30,546 nt of DNA from positions 1-30,546 of IMG/VR virus record IMGVR_UViG_3300036719_000772. The stretch is one strand, 5' to 3'. The position numbers were made by a program, and so were the translations under genes. Source of the DNA: a virus. A model generated the notes under the pieces. The model saw only the letters and a program-made list of their open reading frames with translations. It had not been told where the DNA came from and searched no databases. Positions 13,813-20,385 of this stretch are shown in pieces (position 1 is the first letter of the stretch; every line of letters begins with the position of its first letter).

Positions 13813-15057
13813 ATGTCTTTAATACTAAGTGGAACAGACGGACTATCGGATGTAGACGGCTCCGCTGCTACCCCAGCCATACGAGGCACAGACGCTAATA
13901 CGGGAATCTTCTTCCCAGCCGCAGATACGATTGCGTTCTCCGAGGGTGGTGTTGAGAGTATGCGTATTACTTCTGCTGGCGATGTTGGCATTGGTACTGC
14001 TAGCCCTAATACCTATACTAACTACAAAACTCTCTCTATTTTTGGCACAAACGGCGGTGAGTTTGATTTAGGTGATGGGGCTAATACTCGTTTTAGTTTA
14101 TTTTCCCAAACAACAGCTACACAGATGTATACAGTAGGTGCTATACCTTTAATTTTGGGAACAAATTCCGTAGAACGGATGCGTATTCTTTCTGGTGGTT
14201 CAATTGGTATTAATACATCAAGCCCAACTACTACTTTAACTGTTGATGTTAAATCAAATAGTTATACAAATGGTATTGATATTTCCAACAGTAACAGCTG
14301 GGGATATGGCAGTTCTATTAATTTTAGAAACATTCCAACTAACGGAGGTTCATTAACTACGGTTGCTCAAATACAACAATTTTTTGAAGCAAGCAATAAA
14401 TATAGTTTAAGTTTCTCCACATACAATAGTAGCCTTGCAGAGCGTATGCGTATTACCTCTGATGGTTATTTAAAAGCAAGTAATACTGGAGTATATGTAA
14501 GTCCTACAGGCATTTACCATGAAATGATTTCTGACGGAGATAATACAAGTTTAATTGTAAGAAATACAAATGGAAGTTTAACTGCTGGTGGCGTTCTATA
14601 TGTTGATGCAAACAGAAACACTACAAATAATGCTTTTTATGCGATTGCTTATTACAACAACGGTGCTGGCGCATATAAATTTCAAGTAGCCGATTCAGGA
14701 AATGTAACAAATACAAACAATAGCTATGGTGCTATTTCTGATGTTAAATTAAAAGAAAACATTGTCGATGCAAGCCCTAAACTTGAAGATTTGTGCAAAG
14801 TCAAAGTTCGTCAATACAACCTTAAATCTGACCCTGACCACAAACAAATTGGTGTAGTAGCGCAGGAACTTGAAGAAGTATTTGCTGGGCTAGTAGAAGA
14901 AACCGCAGACAAAGATAGAGAAGGTAACTATTTAGGTACGACTACTAAACAAGTTAAATATTCTGTATTTGTACCAATGCTTATTAAAGCTATGCAAGAA
15001 CAACAAGCCCTTATTGAAAACTTAACAACACGCTTAAATGCGTTAGAAGGAAAATAA
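13813..15057 (+). CDS. Second tail fiber with C-terminal S74 self-cleaving chaperone
   Basis: A 414-residue protein whose N-terminus parallels a stretch of the fiber at 11361: NTGIFFPAADTIAFSEGG, ESMRITSAGDVGIGTASP. The shaft has further ERMRI repeats (ERMRILSGGSIGINTSSP, ERMRITSDGYLKASN). Ser309-Asp310 with DVKLKENIVDASPK opens the S74 domain, followed by KQIGVVAQELEEVFAGLVEE and a terminal coiled coil (QALIENLTTRLNALEGK). The chaperone differs clearly from that at 11361, so the two fibers probably form separate trimers. Confidence 0.87.
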   Translation: MSLILSGTDGLSDVDGSAATPAIRGTDANTGIFFPAADTIAFSEGGVESMRITSAGDVGIGTASPNTYTNYKTLSIFGTNGGEFDLGDGANTRFSLFSQTTATQMYTVGAIPLILGTNSVERMRILSGGSIGINTSSPTTTLTVDVKSNSYTNGIDISNSNSWGYGSSINFRNIPTNGGSLTTVAQIQQFFEASNKYSLSFSTYNSSLAERMRITSDGYLKASNTGVYVSPTGIYHEMISDGDNTSLIVRNTNGSLTAGGVLYVDANRNTTNNAFYAIAYYNNGAGAYKFQVADSGNVTNTNNSYGAISDVKLKENIVDASPKLEDLCKVKVRQYNLKSDPDHKQIGVVAQELEEVFAGLVEETADKDREGNYLGTTTKQVKYSVFVPMLIKAMQEQQALIENLTTRLNALEGK

Positions 15058-15058
15058 A

Positions 15059-15349
15059 ATGGCAACATGGAACATTACCCAAACAGACTACGAAACCGCA
15101 AATGGTTTTATAACTACGGCTCATTGGACTTGCACAGAAGTCGATGGCGAATATAGTGCATCGGTATATGGCACTTGTGGCTTTAGTGGCACACCAACAA
15201 TCCCTTACGCACAAGTAACAATGCAAGAGGTTTTAGATTGGTGTTGGGCTGGCGGTGTCGATAAAAACGCTGTAGAGGAGTCTTTGGCAGCCAATATCGC
15301 CCTACAAAAGAACCCAGTAGTGGAATCAGGTACACCTTGGGCAAGCTAA
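15059..15349 (+). CDS. Small hypothetical protein (DUF7936-like)
   Basis: A 96-residue protein beginning MATWNITQTDYETANGFITT, with AHWTCTEVDGEYSASVYGTC, then TMQEVLDWCWAGGVDKNAVE and a final helix. The start MATWNITQ and the W/C-rich core resemble a small phage family which I believe is called DUF7936. Three of its cysteines could pair or bind metal. It sits 1 nt after the S74 fiber, so it probably serves fiber assembly. Function is unknown. Confidence 0.7.
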   Translation: MATWNITQTDYETANGFITTAHWTCTEVDGEYSASVYGTCGFSGTPTIPYAQVTMQEVLDWCWAGGVDKNAVEESLAANIALQKNPVVESGTPWAS

Positions 15350-15383
15350 CAGCCTTTCTTTGTTAGCATTTTAGGAGAACGAC

Positions 15384-15599
15384 ATGGGCGAGAAAAAAAC
15401 AACCCCCATTACCATCGACAACGTTGATTACAACTTGGAAGACTTAACCCAAGAGCAACAAGTCTTGTTTAACCACTGCTTGGACTTAGACCGTAAGATT
15501 AGCTCGGCACAGTTCAACTTAGACCAACTACAGGTCGGTAAACAAGCCTTCTTCAAGATGCTCAAGGATTCGTTAACCAAAGAACAGACAGTGCAGTAA
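15384..15599 (+). CDS. Small helical protein (DUF6447-like)
   Basis: A 71-residue protein with AGGAG 7-8 nt upstream. It starts MGEKKTTPITIDNVDYNLED, a strand pair (TIDNVDYNLEDL), then two helices (EQQVLFNHCLDLDRKISSAQ; LQVGKQAFFKMLKDSLTKEQ). The TIDGVEY-like beginning resembles a small phage family known to me as DUF6447. It is the last gene before a hairpin at 15603, so it may end the fiber transcription unit. Function is unknown. Confidence 0.7.
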   Translation: MGEKKTTPITIDNVDYNLEDLTQEQQVLFNHCLDLDRKISSAQFNLDQLQVGKQAFFKMLKDSLTKEQTVQ

Positions 15600-15602
15600 C
15601 CG

Positions 15603-15624
15603 AGGGGGTTCGCCCCCTATTTAA
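15603..15624 (+). terminator. Possible intrinsic terminator between fiber and lysis genes
   Basis: AGGGGG, TTCG loop and CCCCCT make a tight stem (15603-15618), followed by only a short, interrupted T-run (ATTTAATG). It sits in the gap between the fiber unit and the lysis genes. It is more likely a partial terminator or attenuator than a full stop, since no clear promoter is visible afterwards. Confidence 0.55.
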
Positions 15625-15645
15625 TGAGGTATTTTAAATTGGGAT

Positions 15646-16095
15646 ATGGCAGACGAACTTGGATTGGCGGCTGGTGCCAAGGGCATCAGCGAAGGATTTA
15701 AAACCGGGCGAGAAGCTGGTAAAGAGATCGCCAAGAACATCGAGGATGTTCAAAAGGAAGCAGTCGATGTAGCAAAAGAACGGGCAAATGCAAGAATCCG
15801 TGAGCGCAGAGAAGCAGAGTTTAAGAAGGAACGGGCAATATTTAAAGCCCTTGAGGAGTACCGACACCGTAAGGAAATATCGGATGAGGAGTATAAATTA
15901 CGGGTAGAGTTTATTAAAAAGTTTGGTACTAAAGAATGGGATAAAGTCATTCAGATTAAGAATGACATAGAAAAAATAGAAAAGGCAGACAAAGAATACT
16001 TTGATGCCGAGCTGTCAAAAGTAAGGTGGGTGCAGTTTTGGTGTTTTTTAGTAGCTGCTTGGATTTCATGGTATATCGTATGGGGGAGTAAATAA
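15646..16095 (+). CDS. Coiled-coil protein with one C-terminal membrane span, lysis-associated
   Basis: A 149-residue protein. After a short N-terminal part (MADELGLAAGAKGISEGF) it is mostly charged helix (about 20-120), then one hydrophobic segment near the end, WVQFWCFLVAAWISWYIVWG, about residues 127-146. It overlaps the holin gene by TAATG and thus heads the lysis group. A C-terminal anchor with a cytoplasmic coiled coil resembles an antiholin or regulator rather than the usual i-spanin, whose membrane segment is N-terminal. The role is inferred from location; the start has a poor ribosome site. Confidence 0.68.
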   Translation: MADELGLAAGAKGISEGFKTGREAGKEIAKNIEDVQKEAVDVAKERANARIRERREAEFKKERAIFKALEEYRHRKEISDEEYKLRVEFIKKFGTKEWDKVIQIKNDIEKIEKADKEYFDAELSKVRWVQFWCFLVAAWISWYIVWGSK

Positions 16096-16502
16096 TGTTT
16101 CCATTGACCGCAATCGTAGACGTTGGGATGAAAATCTTAGATAAGTTTATCCCCGATCCAGAAGCAAAGGCCAAAGCTCAACAAGAACTTCTTAAGATGC
16201 AACAAGAAGGGCGCCTAGCTGAACTTAATGCCGATAACATTGAAGCCCAAGAACTGACCAAGCGCCAAGAAGCGGATATGGGCAGCGACTCTTGGCTATC
16301 CAAGAATATCCGTCCTATGACCTTAATCTTTATTCTGGGTGCCTACTTTATTTTTGCCATGATGTCTGCTTTTGGCTCCAACGCCAACGAGAAGTATGTA
16401 GAATTACTTGGACAATGGGGCATGTTGATTATGTCGTTTTATTTTGGCGGCAGGACCTTAGAAAAGATTATGGACATGAAAGCTAAAAAAGATGCAAAAT
16501 AA
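16095..16502 (+). CDS. Holin, GTA/3TM holin-like
   Basis: A 135-residue protein. The N-terminal amphipathic part (AIVDVGMKILDKFIPDPEAK) and a charged helix lead to GSDSWLSKNIRPMTLIFILG, a signature of the GTA-type holin group. Hydrophobic segments lie at about 74-93 and 103-120, and the C-terminus is short and basic (MKAKKDAK). Holins make lesions in the inner membrane at a set time so that lysin reaches the wall. The endolysin follows immediately, overlapping by 11 nt. Confidence 0.83.
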   Translation: MFPLTAIVDVGMKILDKFIPDPEAKAKAQQELLKMQQEGRLAELNADNIEAQELTKRQEADMGSDSWLSKNIRPMTLIFILGAYFIFAMMSAFGSNANEKYVELLGQWGMLIMSFYFGGRTLEKIMDMKAKKDAK

Positions 16503-17022
16503 TTTTGAGAGTTGCCTAAAAAACCTGTTAAAACACGAGGGAGGCTTCGTAAATCACCCTCAAGACCCAGGTGGCATGACTAACCTTGGAGTTACCAAGG
16601 CGGTTTACGAAGCGTGGGTAGGGCATGAAGTTACTGAAAAAACAATGCGAGAGCTTACTCCCGAAGCCGTAGCACCGTTATATAGAAAGAAATATTGGGA
16701 TGCTTGCCGAGCTGATGAGCTTGTATCTGGTCTTGACTATGCTGTTTTTGACTGCGCTGTTAACTCAGGGGCAGGGCGTGCTATTAAGTTTTTACAGAGT
16801 TGTGTTGGGGTTAATCCTGACGGTGGTTTTGGCAGCCTTACTATGGCTGCCGTAAATCAATTCCAAGGGGACGTATCTAACACCTTGGTTAAAGAGTATT
16901 GTGAAAAACGCTTAGACTTCTTAAAATCACTTAAGACCTTTGAAACGTTTGGCAAAGGCTGGGAACGCCGTGTAAACGAAGTAAAAGATGAAGCCTTAAG
17001 GATGGCAAATGCCACTATCTAA
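16492..17022 (+). CDS. Endolysin, GH108 N-acetylmuramidase
   Basis: A 176-residue lysin. The N-terminal domain shows the GH108 core with catalytic Glu16 in LKHEGGFVNHPQDPGG, then MTNLGVTKAVYEAW and an acidic-aromatic helix around PLYRKKYWDACRADEL. The second half (SGLDYAVFDCAVNSGAGRAI; CVGVNPDGGFGSLT) is the peptidoglycan-binding part that commonly follows. It cuts the glycan strands of the host wall. There is no signal peptide, so it depends on the holin for export. Start and end overlap the holin and nozzle genes, so lysis is embedded in the tail operon. Confidence 0.9.
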   Translation: MQNNFESCLKNLLKHEGGFVNHPQDPGGMTNLGVTKAVYEAWVGHEVTEKTMRELTPEAVAPLYRKKYWDACRADELVSGLDYAVFDCAVNSGAGRAIKFLQSCVGVNPDGGFGSLTMAAVNQFQGDVSNTLVKEYCEKRLDFLKSLKTFETFGKGWERRVNEVKDEALRMANATI

Positions 17023-18946
17023 GTTACAGTTTCGCCCTGGAATTAACAAGGAAGTCACTAACTACACGGGTGAGGGTGGTTATTTTGAGTGCGACAAGAT
17101 TCGCTTTCGTGCAAATATGCCCCAAAAAATTGGTGGCTGGATTCAACTATCTCCAATTAATTTCCTTGGAACTTGTAGAGCGCTGTGGAATTGGGTCACG
17201 CTTAACGGCGATAACCTAGTTGGAGTTGGTACAAACCTAAAGTATTACATTGAAAAGGGTGGTGGCTACAACGACATTACCCCAATCCGTACAACAGTTA
17301 GTCCCATGTTGGGACCTCAGCCCCCTGCTACAGGAAACCCTTTTGCTGCAACAGCCGGGTCTGCTACGATTGTAGTAACGGACATTGGCCACGGGGCTAC
17401 AAACAATGACTTTGTTACGTTTAGTGGAGCAACAAGCCTTGGTGGCAATATTACTGCAGCCATCCTAAACCAAGAGTACCAAATTACTTTTATTGATAGC
17501 AATCAATATAGCATCCAAGCACGAGCCGTATCGTCTGTCGCAACTCCAGGAGCCCCTGTATTAGCAAGCGCTGGAGACACCGGGGGAGGCGGGAATGCCG
17601 TAGTTGCAAGCTACCAGATCAACGTAGGCTTAGACAAGTATGTGGGTGGCAACGGCTGGGGAGCAAGTTTTTGGAGCCGCCTAACCTGGGGCTCTGGCGC
17701 CCAGCTAACGGCGGGTGAGCAGCTACGCCTTTGGACAAACGACAACTACGGCGAAGACCTGCTCATCGCTCCTCGGGGAAGCGTTCCTTATTATTGGGAC
17801 GCTACTACCGGAACAACCACTCGTGCGGTGAGCCTTTCTAGTAAATCTACAACTGAGGGTTATTTGGGTCAGTTTGTTCCTACCCAGACTAACCAGATTG
17901 TAGCTTCAGCTATTCAGCGGTTTGTTATCTGTTTTGGCTCAAATAGCTATGACCCAGATAATGCAAACACAACTTTTGACCCAATGCTGGTGCGTTGGTC
18001 AGACCAAGAAAACCCTTATCAATGGGTTCCAGCAGCAACCAACCAAGCTGGAGAATTTAGATTAAGTAATGGTTCGTTTATCCTAGCTGCTAGAAACACC
18101 CGCCAAGAAATCTTAGTTTGGACAGATTCAGCAATCTATTCCATGCAATACCTTGGACCACCCTTTGTCTGGGGCTTTAACATTATCCAAGACAACGTTA
18201 CTTTACTTGGACCAAATACTGTAATTACAGCAAACAACATTACATACTGGATGGGTAGCGACAAGTTTTATTTCTATGATGGCCGAGTGCAAACCTTGCC
18301 TTGCTCACTAAGATCGTTTGTTTTTGGTCGCTTAAATAAAGCTCAAGCATGGCAGTGCCATACAGGCTACAACGAAGAGTTTAATGAAATCTGGTGGTTC
18401 TACCCATCTACTGGGTCAGACATAATTGACAGCTATGTAATCTACAATATTATTGAAGGTAGCTGGTATTACGGCACTATGGGACGTACTGCATGGCTAC
18501 ACTCTGGATTACGTGAGTACCCCTTTGCTGCGGACTATAATGGTCGCCTTTTGTACCATGAAGCCTCTGTGGACGACGAAGCAGGTGCCACTCCACAGCC
18601 AATTGCGGCTCATATACAAACCTCTGACTTTGACATTGGTGACGGGCATAACTTTGGTTTTGTATGGCGTATTTTGCCTGACTTGACTTTTGCTGGGTCT
18701 ACGGCAGCCAACCCACAAGTCACCTTGACAGTTAAACCTAGGGTTAATTCTGGAACTCCCTATGGCACGTCAAACAACCCCACAGTGACCCGAACGGCTT
18801 CTTTCCCTGTGGAAGAGTATACCGGTCAGGTATATACCCGTATTCGTGGCCGCCAAATGGCATTTAGGATTGACTCTACAGGACTTGGCGTGCAATGGCA
18901 GCTTGGTAGCCCTAGAATAGATATCAGACCCGATGGACGCAGATAA
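17009..18946 (+). CDS. Tail nozzle/hub protein (P22 gp10-like, tentative)
   Basis: A 645-residue beta-rich protein. It starts inside the end of the endolysin gene (14 nt overlap), with AAGG 5-8 nt upstream. The N-terminus LQFRPGINKEVTNYTGEGGY followed by KIRFRANMPQKIGGW resembles nozzle or packaged-DNA-stabilising proteins that cap the neck in short-tailed phages. Later parts have repeated tryptophan-strand blades (SFWSRLTWGSG; DNYGEDLLIAPRGSVPYYWD; YSMQYLGPPFVWGFNIIQDN), compatible with a propeller-like fold. The C-terminus ends QLGSPRIDIRPDGRR. The role is inferred from these patterns and from neck genes upstream. Confidence 0.72.
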   Translation: MPLSKLQFRPGINKEVTNYTGEGGYFECDKIRFRANMPQKIGGWIQLSPINFLGTCRALWNWVTLNGDNLVGVGTNLKYYIEKGGGYNDITPIRTTVSPMLGPQPPATGNPFAATAGSATIVVTDIGHGATNNDFVTFSGATSLGGNITAAILNQEYQITFIDSNQYSIQARAVSSVATPGAPVLASAGDTGGGGNAVVASYQINVGLDKYVGGNGWGASFWSRLTWGSGAQLTAGEQLRLWTNDNYGEDLLIAPRGSVPYYWDATTGTTTRAVSLSSKSTTEGYLGQFVPTQTNQIVASAIQRFVICFGSNSYDPDNANTTFDPMLVRWSDQENPYQWVPAATNQAGEFRLSNGSFILAARNTRQEILVWTDSAIYSMQYLGPPFVWGFNIIQDNVTLLGPNTVITANNITYWMGSDKFYFYDGRVQTLPCSLRSFVFGRLNKAQAWQCHTGYNEEFNEIWWFYPSTGSDIIDSYVIYNIIEGSWYYGTMGRTAWLHSGLREYPFAADYNGRLLYHEASVDDEAGATPQPIAAHIQTSDFDIGDGHNFGFVWRILPDLTFAGSTAANPQVTLTVKPRVNSGTPYGTSNNPTVTRTASFPVEEYTGQVYTRIRGRQMAFRIDSTGLGVQWQLGSPRIDIRPDGRR

Positions 18947-20334
18947 TGGCTTCGTCGCTTACTATTCGCCCGACCAAGGCTCCTAACTTAATTGTTGCAA
19001 GACCAGACTATAACCAGCAGCAACAAGAACTTTTTAAAAACCAGCTACGAATTTATTTTAATGAGCTAGATAATGCAATAGGACAATTGGTGCAAGCTAT
19101 GAGCGGAACAATTAATGACCCAACCTACGTAACTTTTCCCCCTACTAACGTAGATGCCTTTAACCGCCTAGTCGTAGCGTCTCCCTATACGCTATTTGAC
19201 AGTCAAAATCGTTTTGCTGCTGACAATCAATTTGATACCAGCACAGCTACTGGGGGGTCTACTACCTACCTACCTAATGAGTCTACGGTTCAGTTAAGCG
19301 TTACCACCAGCAATGGTTCTGAAGTCGTCCGTCAGTCATATCGAACAATGCCATACCAGCCAGGCAAAGGTCTTGGGTTGTTAGCTACGTTTACTATGAA
19401 CGCTGGTAAAACAGGTTTACGTCAGCGAGTAGGCTACTTTAATACCCAAAACGGGGTGTTTTTTCAGCAAAACGACGGCGTCTTGTCGTTTGTTTTACGT
19501 TCATATACCAGCGGTGCCCCTGTAGATACGGTGACCACTCAAGCTAATTGGAATGGTGATAGGCTAGATGGAACAGGACCTAGCGGTCGTATTATTGACG
19601 TAACCAAGACCCAGATTCTGGCTATTGATTTTGAGTGGTTAGGCGTAGGAGATGTGCGGTGCGGGTTTTTTATTGATGGTCAATTTGTTGTATGCCACAC
19701 CATCCATAACGACAACATACAGACTACGGTCTATATGACCACGGCTATCCTGCCTGTTCGCTATGAGATTCGCAATACGGCTGGTACGGCTTCAAGCTCG
19801 TCTATGAAACAGATTTGCTCTAGTGTGTATTCGTCTGGGGGCTATGAACAGACGTCAATTGACCACGTGGCTAGGCGAACTACCATATTTAATAACATTA
19901 CCACCGCAGCAACCTTCTTTCCCATAGTGTCTATACGGCTGGCTTCAACTGCTTTGGGTGCTGTAGTCCTACCTAATCGGGTACAGTTTTTGCCAACAAC
20001 CAGTCAAAACTATGAAGTGGCTTTATTAAAGAATCCAACCTTAACTGGGGCGACATGGGCTGCTGCTGTGCCAACGGACGCTAATGTGGAGTTTGATGTA
20101 GCGGCTACAGCTATATCTAACGTAGGTACTATTGTGCAAACTGACTATGTAACCGCCTCTGGAAGTGCGGGGGTAAGCGCAACAAGTGCCGCAACGGGGT
20201 ACAACTTTGACCTACAGCTAGGCGCATCTTTGGCAGGGGTCAGTGATATATACACCCTAGGGGTCAGAACCGTCTCTGGAGCTACTAACGGAGATGGCGT
20301 AGGCTCTATTTCCTTCTATGATTTAACGCAATAA
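18946..20334 (+). CDS. Large beta-rich virion protein
   Basis: A 462-residue protein starting at a TAATG overlap. A helical N-terminus (NQQQQELFKNQLRIYFNELD) precedes a strand-rich body with a jelly-roll look: RQSYRTMPYQPGKGLGLLAT, RQRVGYFNTQNGVFFQQND, FEWLGVGDVRCGFFIDGQFV. The C-terminal 120 residues form a separate G/S/T-rich domain. The jelly-roll part recalls lectin-like carbohydrate-binding domains, so it may be a tail or head fiber. No catalytic motif is recognised. It is followed by a 51-nt gap with a GGAGAGG ribosome site. Confidence 0.65.
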   Translation: MASSLTIRPTKAPNLIVARPDYNQQQQELFKNQLRIYFNELDNAIGQLVQAMSGTINDPTYVTFPPTNVDAFNRLVVASPYTLFDSQNRFAADNQFDTSTATGGSTTYLPNESTVQLSVTTSNGSEVVRQSYRTMPYQPGKGLGLLATFTMNAGKTGLRQRVGYFNTQNGVFFQQNDGVLSFVLRSYTSGAPVDTVTTQANWNGDRLDGTGPSGRIIDVTKTQILAIDFEWLGVGDVRCGFFIDGQFVVCHTIHNDNIQTTVYMTTAILPVRYEIRNTAGTASSSSMKQICSSVYSSGGYEQTSIDHVARRTTIFNNITTAATFFPIVSIRLASTALGAVVLPNRVQFLPTTSQNYEVALLKNPTLTGATWAAAVPTDANVEFDVAATAISNVGTIVQTDYVTASGSAGVSATSAATGYNFDLQLGASLAGVSDIYTLGVRTVSGATNGDGVGSISFYDLTQ

Positions 20335-20385
20335 AATGATACCATTCTATACAAACCATTTACCGCTTATGGAGAGGCCCTGACC

